Made by a program: the position numbers and the translations under genes | The notes under the pieces: generated by a model | The model's database searches: none | Told to the model about the DNA's origin: nothing | Seen by the model: the letters and a program-made list of their open reading frames with translations, nothing else | Source: JAYTQG01 sp043746815 | GTDB taxonomy: Bacteria > Actinomycetota > Thermoleophilia > Miltoncostaeales > Miltoncostaeaceae | NCBI GenBank assembly: GCA_043746815.1 | Contig: JAYTQG010000221.1 | Coordinates: 1-16,972, forward strand | Length of the DNA stretch: 16,972 nt | Reading direction: 5' to 3' | In this document: positions 6,377 through 13,520 of the stretch, one piece after another | Layout of the letters: every line of letters starts with the position of its first letter | How positions within the stretch are numbered: position 1 is the stretch's first letter

Positions 6377-7489
6377 CTACCGTGGCGGGATAAACGCACC
6401 GAGGAGTGCCACCGTGGCGAGCACCCCAACGCCCAGGAGAACGTCGAGCAGGATCGTCCGCCGAACAAGCGCCAACGCGCCGCGGTCGGTGTCGGCGAGG
6501 CCGAGATTCGCCCGGTCCAGACGCGGGTGGATGATGAACCGGTTGACGCCCCCAAGGGCAAGGAGACCGCCGACGAGCACCAACTTCGCGAGGAGGACGC
6601 GCCCGTAGCCGGTATCGACCAACGCGCCGAGGTGACCGAGCTCGCCGAATGCCCGGTAGACACCCGTGATGACGATCACCGCAACAGAGATGAGCGCGAT
6701 TGTCGACATCCGAAGTAGCGCCGCCGTGCTGTCGGCCAGATTGCAACCGCTGCGGACAAGGAGCGCCAGTCCGAGAATGCCGCCCAACCACGCGCCGCTC
6801 GCGAGGCCGTGGACGGCCGAGAGGCCGATCGAAAGGACGGGGTCAGTCCCCGTGGCCGCGTGTCCAGCCGCGGCCAGACCGACCAAGCCAACCGCGCTCC
6901 CCGCCATCATCCAGACAGGGCGTCGGACAAGGGCCACCCCGAGTCCAACGATTTGCACGAGCGTCGCCTGTCCCCACCCGGTTGTTCCGAGAAGGCGCGG
7001 AAAATCGAGTGTATGGAGACCCCCGATCGTGGCCCCGACCTCAACCAGGATTCCCGTCCCAGCCAGGGCCAGCAGGGCGGGCGCGAACCGACGCCGACCA
7101 AGGCCAACTCCCAGGAGTGCGGAACCAAACAGGCCCGTCCAGGCGAACATCGCGGCAGCACGACCGATGGTCCGCGGAACCCGTCCGGTCGTGCCCTCCG
7201 GGTCGGTATCGCGAAGGACCCGCCCGTCACGTCCAAACACGCGCCAGTGAAACGAGGTGCGTGCGCCGGGCGGCGCCGTCACCGTCGCGATCAGTCGACG
7301 ATCATCCGCTGGGTCACGATTGAGCTGCCCCAGGGTACTTTCCGGGCCAAGCACCACACGCGCGAACGCCAGCTCAATCGGTTCACCAGCCGTAATCGAT
7401 ACCTGCGCGCCGCGCCCGTCGGCCACCGTCGACACGCCCGTCGCGACGAGCACGAGGGCGATGAAGAGGAAACGTCGGGCCGCGTTCAC
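6377..7489 (-). CDS. copD: Copper-handling membrane protein, CopC-like domain fused to CopD
   Basis: A 370-residue protein. Residues 1-30 form a signal or anchor. Residues about 30-100 resemble the later part of a CopC beta sandwich (ITAGEPIELAFARVV, then TSFHWRVFGRDGRVLRDTDPEG). No CopC His/Met copper-site motif is obvious, so this part may be degenerate. About eight hydrophobic helices follow, ending with the CopD signature around GYGRVLLAKLVLVGGLLALGG. CopD proteins are linked to copper uptake or resistance at the cytoplasmic membrane. GTG at 7489 is the first possible start, because an in-frame TAG lies only three codons upstream. It has no Shine-Dalgarno at normal distance; an AAGGAG lies about 26 nt upstream. 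The GTG sits at the edge of a perfect 10-bp hairpin. A 29-codon gene ends 32 nt upstream on the same strand. Confidence 0.85.
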   Translation of the reverse strand: MNAARRFLFIALVLVATGVSTVADGRGAQVSITAGEPIELAFARVVLGPESTLGQLNRDPADDRRLIATVTAPPGARTSFHWRVFGRDGRVLRDTDPEGTTGRVPRTIGRAAAMFAWTGLFGSALLGVGLGRRRFAPALLALAGTGILVEVGATIGGLHTLDFPRLLGTTGWGQATLVQIVGLGVALVRRPVWMMAGSAVGLVGLAAAGHAATGTDPVLSIGLSAVHGLASGAWLGGILGLALLVRSGCNLADSTAALLRMSTIALISVAVIVITGVYRAFGELGHLGALVDTGYGRVLLAKLVLVGGLLALGGVNRFIIHPRLDRANLGLADTDRGALALVRRTILLDVLLGVGVLATVALLGAFIPPR

Positions 7490-7498
7490 GGCCCGACG
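7473..7498. promoter_or_regulatory. Perfect 10-bp inverted repeat over the copD start codon
   Basis: CGTCGGGCCG (7473-7482), loop CGTTCA (7483-7488) and CGGCCCGACG (7489-7498). The copD start GTG occupies 7487-7489, at the junction of arm and loop. In RNA this very GC-rich hairpin would occlude the start region. In DNA it could be a dyad operator. Its function is inferred from position. Confidence 0.5.
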
Positions 7499-7521
7499 CT
7501 ACCAGCGTCCGGTGGTACTCC

Positions 7522-7611
7522 TTAGCCCAGTATCGCGTGGGCCAGGAGCAACAGGACGCTCGTCACCACGAATGCTGTCGTGGCGCCACGGATGGGATGC
7601 GAGCGGGTCAT
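7522..7611 (-). CDS. 29-residue single-helix membrane peptide
   Basis: ATG at 7611 to TAA at 7522 encodes 29 residues: a short basic N-terminus (MTRSHPIRG) followed by a hydrophobic helix (ATTAFVVTSVLLLLAHAILG), as expected for a small inner-membrane protein with its N-terminus in the cytoplasm. AGAGG lies 5 nt before the ATG, one of the clearer ribosome sites in the window. It is upstream of copD with a 32-nt gap on the same strand, and divergent from ctaA. Its TAA overlaps an AAGGAG stretch. Function is unknown; it could stabilise CopD or a respiratory complex in the way other single-helix subunits do. Its small size makes chance coding possible. Confidence 0.5.
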   Translation of the reverse strand: MTRSHPIRGATTAFVVTSVLLLLAHAILG

Positions 7612-7727
7612 GCCAACCTCTAACGATTGTGATGGCGGGGGGTACACGGTCCTTCGACAAGTAAGAGTGATTGCATGACCAGTTGATACCCCGGATGTCG
7701 CCGCGCGACACCCGCCTTAACGGACAC

Positions 7728-7733
7728 TTGACA
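7728..7733 (+). promoter_or_regulatory. Candidate -35 box upstream of ctaA
   Basis: A perfect TTGACA lies 36 nt before the ctaA GTG. The region 17 nt downstream (7751-7756) is not a good -10, so only half of a promoter is supported. The rest of the 7612-7769 intergenic stretch shows no other clear signal. Confidence 0.3.
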
Positions 7734-7769
7734 TAACGTGCTCAGGTCCTTCACGAGTACGCTCAGTGC

Positions 7770-8744
7770 GTGGAAAAACACCGCCGATTTCGACGCCTCG
7801 GCGAACCCGGCCGCCACCTGCGGGTCAGCGTCTGGGCACTCCTCTGCCTCTGGTTGATCATCCCGAGCGGTGCGCTCGTCCGCCTCACCGGATCTGGGCT
7901 TGGCTGCAGCAACGTGCCGCCGTACTGCAAGGACGGCAGCATCCTTCCCGCGCTGACAGGCCATGCCCTGATCGAGTACACAAACCGCCTGTTCTCAGGG
8001 TTTGTGATGCTGCTCACCCTGTTCGCCTGGCTCACGGTTCGGCGGGCGGCGGGCGGAGGGTCGGTTGGCAAGTGGTGGCTCGCGGCCGCGCTCTGCACGG
8101 TCGGTCAAATTCCACTCGGAGCGCTGACCGTAGCCTTCGACCTCCACCCGCTTCTCGTCTCCTCGCACTTCATGTTGTCGCTGGTCGCGCTTGGTCTTGG
8201 GACCGTCGCGACGATGCGGGCTCGCGATCGGGCCTCCGGGACAACCCGGGGCCGAGCCAAACAACCGCAGGCAGCGCTTGGAACCGTCACCGCATTGGCA
8301 CTCCTCGTCGGCCTGGTCACCGGCATCCTCGTAACCGCGGCGGGTCCGCACTCGGGCGATCGTCTGAAGGTTCGCCGCTTCGGTGTCCTCGGTGACGCCG
8401 CCTACATCCACGTCCGTGCGGTGTTCACCTTCGCGATTTTGGCCGTGGTGCTCGCAGTCATCGTCGGGCGCCGCGCCAAGCTCGAAGCCCTCGGGCGGCG
8501 CCTGCTAACGCCATGGCTGGTGCTCGTCGCCGTTCAGATCTTCCTGGGCGAATGGCAGTACCGCCACGGCTTTCCGTGGCAAATGATCCTCGCTCACGTC
8601 ACCATCGCGGGGCTCCTGTGGACGCTGACGGTGGCGCTAGCCATGATGGTGGCCGCGCCAGTTATTGAGCGAGCTGCCTCACCGCCGCCGGTCGGCGACG
8701 CTCTGACAGGGAACGCACCGCTCGGCGTCCGGGCGGATCTTTAG
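7770..8744 (+). CDS. ctaA: Heme A synthase (CtaA/COX15)
   Basis: A 324-residue integral membrane protein of the usual length for CtaA with about eight helices. It oxidises the C8 methyl of heme O to a formyl group, making heme A for the cytochrome c oxidase. Conserved features seen: GALVRLTGSGLGC with the extracytoplasmic cysteine pair C46 and C53, HALIEYTNR (H65, E69), LHPLLVSSHF (H133), TAAGPHSGD, HVRA (H214) and LAHVTIAG (H276), giving the four heme-ligand histidines of the two half-domains. The start is GTG at 7770, with no clear Shine-Dalgarno. No ctaB or cox genes adjoin it, so it appears as a standalone gene here. Its last 22 codons overlap, antisense, the 3' end of the zinc-finger gene on the other strand. 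Confidence 0.95.
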   Translation: MEKHRRFRRLGEPGRHLRVSVWALLCLWLIIPSGALVRLTGSGLGCSNVPPYCKDGSILPALTGHALIEYTNRLFSGFVMLLTLFAWLTVRRAAGGGSVGKWWLAAALCTVGQIPLGALTVAFDLHPLLVSSHFMLSLVALGLGTVATMRARDRASGTTRGRAKQPQAALGTVTALALLVGLVTGILVTAAGPHSGDRLKVRRFGVLGDAAYIHVRAVFTFAILAVVLAVIVGRRAKLEALGRRLLTPWLVLVAVQIFLGEWQYRHGFPWQMILAHVTIAGLLWTLTVALAMMVAAPVIERAASPPPVGDALTGNAPLGVRADL

Positions 8745-9038
8745 GCGCGCCTCGGGAATCTCGGCGGAGCAATCAACGCAGCGCCCATAGGTGCCGTCGG
8801 CAAGAGCCTTCTTCGCGCGGCCCGCGGCCTCGTGACGACGGAGCGCCTCCTGCTGACTCTTCAGCTGACGCTCGCGCTCCTCGGCGTCCGTCGCCGCCTC
8901 GGCCGGGTGGTGGTGGGCATCGCTGCGCTCTCCCCCGTCGTTCGCCAGGTCCCGTGAGCGCACCAACGCTCCCATCTCCGCTTCGAGAGCGGCGATGCGG
9001 GCGGCTGCACCGGAGGGTTTACGTACTCGGGGGGCCAT
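8679..9038 (-). CDS. TraR/DksA-family C4 zinc-finger protein
   Basis: A 119-residue protein from ATG at 9038. A coiled-coil region (about 12-85, rich in Glu, Arg, Ala and Gln) is followed by a four-cysteine zinc finger, CVDC then CVPC, with RLKIRPDAER between them, the arrangement of DksA/TraR proteins. Family members insert the coiled coil into the RNA polymerase secondary channel or act as small stress regulators; in actinobacteria their roles are mostly untested. A TTG start eight codons upstream (9062) is possible, but neither start has a visible ribosome site. The final 66 nt run antisense to the end of ctaA. The second CxxC lies in this overlap, so selection here should favour the zinc-finger frame. 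Confidence 0.85.
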   Translation of the reverse strand: MAPRVRKPSGAAARIAALEAEMGALVRSRDLANDGGERSDAHHHPAEAATDAEERERQLKSQQEALRRHEAAGRAKKALADGTYGRCVDCSAEIPEARLKIRPDAERCVPCQSVADRRR

Positions 9039-9206
9039 AGCGGCGATGGTAGACGAGGACAACCCGGGCGGGAGCCGGGATTGTCGGCTGGGAACGCACC
9101 TCAGCCTTCGGCGGAGGTTGGTGCTCCCGAGGCCAGGAGTCTGAGGATGATCCCCGTCACGAGAGTCCGCCCGTTACGCTCTGCCTCGGCTACGCGAGGG
9201 AGCGAG

Positions 9207-10172
9207 ATGAGCAATGCGATCGAGGCCGACGGCCTCGTCCGGGAGTACAAGGGCGGCGTCCGTGCCGTCAACGAGGTAAGCCTGCGCGTTGCGGACGGCG
9301 AGATCTATGGGTTTCTGGGACCGAACGGTGCTGGGAAGAGCACGACCGTCCGTATGCTGGCGACGCTTCTTCGGCCGACCGCCGGACATGCTCGCGTGGC
9401 GGGGTTCGACGTAGTGGCGGACGCGGCCAAGGTCCGCACCAAGATCGGGATCGCGCTGCAAGACGCAGCGATCGACCCGTGGATGACCGGCCGCGAACTC
9501 CTTCACCTGACCGCGGCCCTCCACAACTTCTCGCGGGTGGACGGCCGGGCCCGGGCCCAGGCACTCTTGGAGCAGGTTGACATCGTGGATGCGGCCGACC
9601 GGCGCGTTGGGACGTACTCCGGAGGCATGCGGCGACGCCTCGACCTCGCACTGTCACTCGTCCACGCACCCTCCATTTTGTTCCTGGACGAGCCGACCAC
9701 TGGCCTGGACCCGCTCTCACGTCAGACCGTCTGGGAGGAGGTCAGACGCCTGAACGTTCAACATGGGGCCACAATTTTCCTGACCACGCAATATTTGGAG
9801 GAGGCCGATCAGCTCGCGGGACGAGTCGGCATCATCGACGGCGGCAAGATCGTCGCGGAGGGGACGCCGGAAGCCCTGAAGGCTGAGATTGGCTCCTCCT
9901 CGCTGGCAATCACCGTTGAGGACAACGCGAAAGTCGCCGATGCCCGCAAGGTGCTGGCCAGGTTCGGAACCGTTGGCGACGGTGCCGGAGCGGCGCAGAC
10001 CGTCAGCCTCAGTCGCGGCGCGGAGGCCGTCGCCGATGTCGTTCGAGATCTTGACGCCGCTGGCATCAAGGTCTCAACACTCGAACTCCACAAACCGACC
10101 TTGGATGACGTCTTTCTCGCCAAGACGGGGCGGGCGCTGGGCGGAGATGACGCCGAGACGGCGGCCGCATGA
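9207..10172 (+). CDS. ABC exporter ATPase, daunorubicin-resistance (DrrA) type
   Basis: From ATG at 9207, preceded by GAGGGAGCGAG, the protein has 321 residues. An upstream in-frame extension to 9081 lacks a ribosome site and family support. Walker A GPNGAGKST (38-46), Q-loop glutamine near 85, signature YSGGM (137-141) and Walker B ILFLDEP (157-163) are intact. The H-loop position reads TTQYLEEAD, with glutamine in place of histidine, as is common in the DrrA group. A C-terminal domain of about 100 residues ends with LDDVFLAKTGR, also DrrA-like. It powers export of a hydrophobic compound through the two permeases encoded next. It is the first gene of a four-gene operon, overlapping the next by ATGA. 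Of the 168 bp between the divergent zinc-finger gene and this ATG I can only point to a weak -10 (TACGCT, 9175-9180). Confidence 0.95.
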   Translation: MSNAIEADGLVREYKGGVRAVNEVSLRVADGEIYGFLGPNGAGKSTTVRMLATLLRPTAGHARVAGFDVVADAAKVRTKIGIALQDAAIDPWMTGRELLHLTAALHNFSRVDGRARAQALLEQVDIVDAADRRVGTYSGGMRRRLDLALSLVHAPSILFLDEPTTGLDPLSRQTVWEEVRRLNVQHGATIFLTTQYLEEADQLAGRVGIIDGGKIVAEGTPEALKAEIGSSSLAITVEDNAKVADARKVLARFGTVGDGAGAAQTVSLSRGAEAVADVVRDLDAAGIKVSTLELHKPTLDDVFLAKTGRALGGDDAETAAA

Positions 10173-10945
10173 TCGCACTCAACCACACCCTGCTCCTCGC
10201 TGGACGCGCGCTTCGAACCGCGCGCCGCCAGCCGTTCGCATGGTTCCCGTCGCTGTTTTTCCCGCTGATCCTAATGGCCATCTTCACCGGGTCATTTGGC
10301 GCCGCGACGCACCTTCCGGGCTTTCCACCCGTGCGCGGATTCCTGGACTTCGCCGTGAGCGGCGCCGTCTTGCAGGGCGTCCTCATCGGCGGAACCTCTG
10401 CAGGCGCGGCGTTTGCGTCCGATCTTGAGACCGGGTTTTTGGATCGCCTGATCGCATCGCCGGTCTCGCGTGTCGCGATCTTGACCGGGCGGATCGTCGG
10501 CAGCATGGTCCAGGCCGTGATCCAGGCGCTGCTGTTCATCGGCATTGCCGTGCTCTGCGGAGCGCGTATGGCACATCCGGTCGCGGGTCTTGCGCTGCTC
10601 CTGCTGTTCGCCGCGCTCCTCGCCGCCGCCGTCGCTGGCCTTGGGGTCATGCTCGCGCTCCGCACCGGATCGGCCGAGGCCGTTCAAGGAACGTTCCCCC
10701 TCTTTTTCATTCTTCTGTTCTTCTCGTCCGCCTTCTTCCCGCGCGAGACCATGACCGGTCTGTTCAAACAGGTCGCGGACTGGAATCCGGTCTCACACAT
10801 TGTCGAAGGTATGCGCGCACAGTTCGTCGGAGGTGCGTGGGCCCGGCCCACCATCGTTGGGCTGGTACTCGCAGTGGCGCTCGTCGTCCTGGCGATATGG
10901 GCGAGCTCCCGGGCCCTGGCCCGTCGACTGGCGGAGGCCGCGTAA
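10169..10945 (+). CDS. ABC-2 type exporter permease 1
   Basis: A 258-residue protein with six predicted helices, the normal ABC2 membrane fold. It has the cytoplasmic coupling motif DLETGFLDRLIASPVSR after the second helix, and the DWNPVSHIVEGMRAQ stretch before the last helix that is typical of DrrB-like permeases. It begins inside the ATPase gene (ATGA) and ends in TAATG with the next permease, so all three should be made together. With its sister it likely forms a heterodimeric channel driven by the upstream ATPase. The substrate is unknown. Confidence 0.92.
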   Translation: MIALNHTLLLAGRALRTARRQPFAWFPSLFFPLILMAIFTGSFGAATHLPGFPPVRGFLDFAVSGAVLQGVLIGGTSAGAAFASDLETGFLDRLIASPVSRVAILTGRIVGSMVQAVIQALLFIGIAVLCGARMAHPVAGLALLLLFAALLAAAVAGLGVMLALRTGSAEAVQGTFPLFFILLFFSSAFFPRETMTGLFKQVADWNPVSHIVEGMRAQFVGGAWARPTIVGLVLAVALVVLAIWASSRALARRLAEAA

Positions 10946-11712
10946 TGCAGGCACTTCGCTCAACATGGTGGCTCGCGGGCCGCAGCCTGCTGCTGGTGCG
11001 ACGCCTGCCATCGGTGTTCATCCCGTCCCTCGTGATGCCGCTCTTCATCCTGGTTGCAACGGCTGGCGCCTTCCACGGAAACGGAGAGCTGCCCGTATTC
11101 CAGGGCCAAAGCTACCTCCGGTTCACGATTCCGATGGCCTGCACAATGGGCGCTGGCTTCGCGGGGATCAATGCCGGAATGACGCAAGCACGTGACATCG
11201 AGGGTGGGTTCTTTGCCCGCCTCGCCGCGACGCCCATCCCCCGCATCGCCCTCATCGGCGGCCCGGCCCTGGCGGCGATCGCACGCAGCATCTTCACCAC
11301 AACGGTGGTGTTGACCGTTGCCGCGATGGGGTCGATCGGACTCCCTGGGCTCGGCGGTACGCTCATCATCTACGCATTCGCCGCGAGCTTCTCGCTGATC
11401 GCCGCGTGCTGGTCGATGGGTGTCGCGCTCCGCGCTCGCAGCATGCAAGCCGTCCCGCTGATGCAGGTCGCGATCTTCGTCTCCGTCTTCTTGTCAGTGG
11501 CCTACACGCCGCGGATCGCCATGAGGGGCTGGCTGCGTCATGCGGCGGATTGGAACCCCGTCACGCGAATCCTTGAGACCGCCCGGGCCGCCGAGGCTGG
11601 GACGCTTGCATGGTCCAACATTTGGCCCGGCCTCGCCTGCATCGCGGGCCTCCTTCTGGTGCTTGGGACGTTTGCGTTGACCGGTCTGAATCGCGCGGTT
11701 CGGGAGGCCTGA
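10945..11712 (+). CDS. ABC-2 type exporter permease 2
   Basis: A 255-residue paralogue of the preceding permease. It shares the layout, the coupling motif ARDIEGGFFARLAATPIPR and the DWNPVTRILETARAA stretch before the last helix. The ATG at 10945 overlaps the previous stop (TAATG), which decides the start over an upstream in-frame ATG at 10837. Two unequal permeases with a single ATPase fit the heterodimeric exporter type. The gene ends in TGATG with the methyltransferase gene. Confidence 0.92.
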   Translation: MQALRSTWWLAGRSLLLVRRLPSVFIPSLVMPLFILVATAGAFHGNGELPVFQGQSYLRFTIPMACTMGAGFAGINAGMTQARDIEGGFFARLAATPIPRIALIGGPALAAIARSIFTTTVVLTVAAMGSIGLPGLGGTLIIYAFAASFSLIAACWSMGVALRARSMQAVPLMQVAIFVSVFLSVAYTPRIAMRGWLRHAADWNPVTRILETARAAEAGTLAWSNIWPGLACIAGLLLVLGTFALTGLNRAVREA

Positions 11713-12356
11713 TGGCGCAGGGACGCACCGACCTTTCGGCCGAAGCCGCAACCTTCGTGGACAGCCTCCACGCCCCGCCCCCGGCCATCGCCGACGCCTA
11801 CGGGCGTTTCGCGGACCGCCCGGACGCCACAATGATGACCCACCCCGACGTCGGTCGACTGCTCGCGACGTTGGTCGAGGCAACGGGTGGTACGCGCGTT
11901 GTGGAGATCGGCACCTTCGTCGGAATTTCGACACTTTGGATGGCAGGCGCGCTCGCACCCGGAGGCCATTTGGACACACTGGAGGTGGACCCAACCCATG
12001 CGGAGATCGCCGAAGGCACGCTGCGTCGAGCGGGACTCCTGGACCAGGTCACCGTCCACGTGGGTCGCGCAGCTGGCCTCCTCGCTCGCCTGCCCGAAGC
12101 CGCGTACGACCTCCTCTATATCGATGCCGACAAGCCCGCCTACCCGGAGTACCTCACCGCTGCGAAACGCCTGCTGCGGCCCGGCGGAATACTCGTCGCC
12201 GACAACGTCTTGTTGGGTGGTGACATGGGCACCAAGGACGATGCGCGAACCCGCGCCATGCGGGCATTTTGCGAGGCAGCGGTGTCGGGCGACGGGTTCA
12301 CCTCGACGATTCTGACGGTGGGCGACGGCGTCCTGATCGGCGTTCGTCGTGCATGA
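11712..12356 (+). CDS. SAM-dependent O-methyltransferase (CCoAOMT-like)
   Basis: A 214-residue class I methyltransferase of the caffeoyl-CoA/catechol O-methyltransferase group. Seen: motif I VVEIGTFVGISTLWMA, motif II LDTLEVDP, the metal-site stretch DLLYIDADKPAYPEYL, and RPGGILVADNVLLGG. Such enzymes methylate a hydroxyl of catechol-like substrates with Mg2+. The TGATG junction with the second permease decides the start and makes it the last gene of the ABC operon, so it may modify the compound being exported. A longer in-frame start at 11610 would lie deep inside the permease gene and is rejected. Confidence 0.93.
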   Translation: MAQGRTDLSAEAATFVDSLHAPPPAIADAYGRFADRPDATMMTHPDVGRLLATLVEATGGTRVVEIGTFVGISTLWMAGALAPGGHLDTLEVDPTHAEIAEGTLRRAGLLDQVTVHVGRAAGLLARLPEAAYDLLYIDADKPAYPEYLTAAKRLLRPGGILVADNVLLGGDMGTKDDARTRAMRAFCEAAVSGDGFTSTILTVGDGVLIGVRRA

Positions 12357-12365
12357 AACGCCCCC

Positions 12366-12399
12366 GGCCCGCTCCCCGGCACGGTGGGAGGAGCGGGCC
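12366..12399 (+). terminator. GC-rich hairpin after the ABC/methyltransferase operon
   Basis: A perfect 10-bp stem (GGCCCGCTCC with GGAGCGGGCC) and a 14-nt loop starting 9 nt after the stop codon. There is no T tract, so it is terminator-like by position and strength, as is common in high-GC actinobacteria. Confidence 0.65.
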
Positions 12400-12434
12400 T
12401 CGATGCGCGGGGCGTCCGTCCCCTGAAACATGAT

Positions 12435-12462
12435 TTGACCACATTCGCGGCCAGTTGGTCAA
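12435..12462. promoter_or_regulatory. Dyad TTGACCA-N14-TGGTCAA upstream of the CorA gene
   Basis: Two perfect 7-bp inverted half-sites, centre to centre 21 bp (two helical turns), as expected for a dimeric repressor or activator. The site lies 78 bp before the CorA start, and the left half includes a -35-like TTGACC. The rest of 12357-12539 holds only the hairpin described above. Confidence 0.35.
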
Positions 12463-12539
12463 GGAGCGCCCGGACAACGCGGTCCGCACGTTCCGCGATG
12501 AGCAGGTCGTAACTGGCTTCGCGTCGAACCTGAACTCTC

Positions 12540-13520
12540 GTGATTCGCGTACAACCCCTCCCAGGCAGCGCCGACGCAAGGATGCGCGAAGTTGAGCCAA
12601 CGGCACTCGTAGAGGAGATGCACGGCGCCCCGTCGGCGCCACGCTGGATTGACGTCTCCGATCCAACTCCCGCCGAGCTGGACACCATTGCGAGTGACCT
12701 TGAATGGCATGCGCTCGCACGCGAAGGGCTCTGGGCAGGGCAGGACCGTCAACGCGTGCAGTCGTATCCGGGATCAGTTCTACTCCAGATGTTGCGTCCG
12801 CGGGTTGTCGATGACGAGGTGACGTTCGATCGGCTGCAGGCCGTCGTCGGCGAGACCTCAATCGTGACCGTCCATGACGCCTGCGACGATCTCATCGATT
12901 CGGCCGCGGCCGACGCAGGGCAGCGATCGGACCTTGGCCGAAACGGCGCGATGGGTGTCGTCGCCAGTTTGCTCGACGAGCTCTTGGCCGCTTACGACGA
13001 CGCCGTGGGAAGAATCGAAGACCGTGTGGAGAGCGAGGAGAGCGCAGTGCTCCTCGATCAGCGGCAGGGCGTGCAAGCCCTCCAAGTCACCGCGGCCACG
13101 CGGACGGCGGTCACCCGACTGCGCCGAGCATCAGGTCAACTTCGCGAGTTGATTGGCGTGATCGTCCGCCGCGAACTCTTGGACTCGGCCCACTCAGGCG
13201 AGCTCGACCTGGAGCTTCGTGACGTGCTTGACGGGGTCATCCGCATTCACGAAGACCTCGACATGCTTCACGACCGGATGACCTCATTAGCCGACACGCG
13301 CCTCGCGATGATCGCCTACCGGCAAAACGACATCACGAAGCGCCTCTCAGGCTGGGGCGCCATCCTCATCATTCCGGCGATCGTCACCGGCTGGTTCGGA
13401 CAGAACTTTCATCACCTGGGCGCCCTCGGCTGGACCTACGGCCCGGAATTCTCGCTCGCGCTCACCGTCGGCGCGATGGTGGCACTTTGGCTGGCCTTCC
13501 GACGAGCTGGGTGGCTTTAG
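12540..13520 (+). CDS. CorA-family divalent metal transporter with GQN in place of GMN
   Basis: A 326-residue protein with the CorA layout: an N-terminal alpha/beta cytoplasmic domain, a long helical stalk (about 140-270, many Glu and Arg), and two C-terminal transmembrane helices (about 270-286 and 304-321). RLAMIAYRQNDITKRLSGWGAILII leads into the pore helix, as in CorA. The selectivity motif after the pore helix reads GWFGQNF instead of YGMNF. This GQN variant occurs in divergent actinobacterial members, so transport of Mg2+, Co2+, Ni2+ or Zn2+ is plausible but not fixed. The start is GTG at 12540; an internal ATG at 12582 preceded by AAGG is possible. The stop overlaps the stop of the convergent YHYH gene by 4 nt. 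Confidence 0.88.
   Translation: MIRVQPLPGSADARMREVEPTALVEEMHGAPSAPRWIDVSDPTPAELDTIASDLEWHALAREGLWAGQDRQRVQSYPGSVLLQMLRPRVVDDEVTFDRLQAVVGETSIVTVHDACDDLIDSAAADAGQRSDLGRNGAMGVVASLLDELLAAYDDAVGRIEDRVESEESAVLLDQRQGVQALQVTAATRTAVTRLRRASGQLRELIGVIVRRELLDSAHSGELDLELRDVLDGVIRIHEDLDMLHDRMTSLADTRLAMIAYRQNDITKRLSGWGAILIIPAIVTGWFGQNFHHLGALGWTYGPEFSLALTVGAMVALWLAFRRAGWL

Noticed and set aside
6809..7525. Plus-strand open frames opposite copD
   Set aside because: Charged, low-complexity translation typical of antisense frames in GC-rich DNA; copD on the other strand has clear helices and the CopD signature.
9081..9206. 42-codon extension of the ABC ATPase
   Set aside because: No ribosome site; the ATG at 9207 follows GAGGGAGCGAG and begins at the usual N-terminus of DrrA-type ATPases.
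11538..12431. Minus-strand open frame of 297 codons under the methyltransferase
   Set aside because: No ribosome site, no recognisable motif, and it covers a confidently identified SAM methyltransferase.
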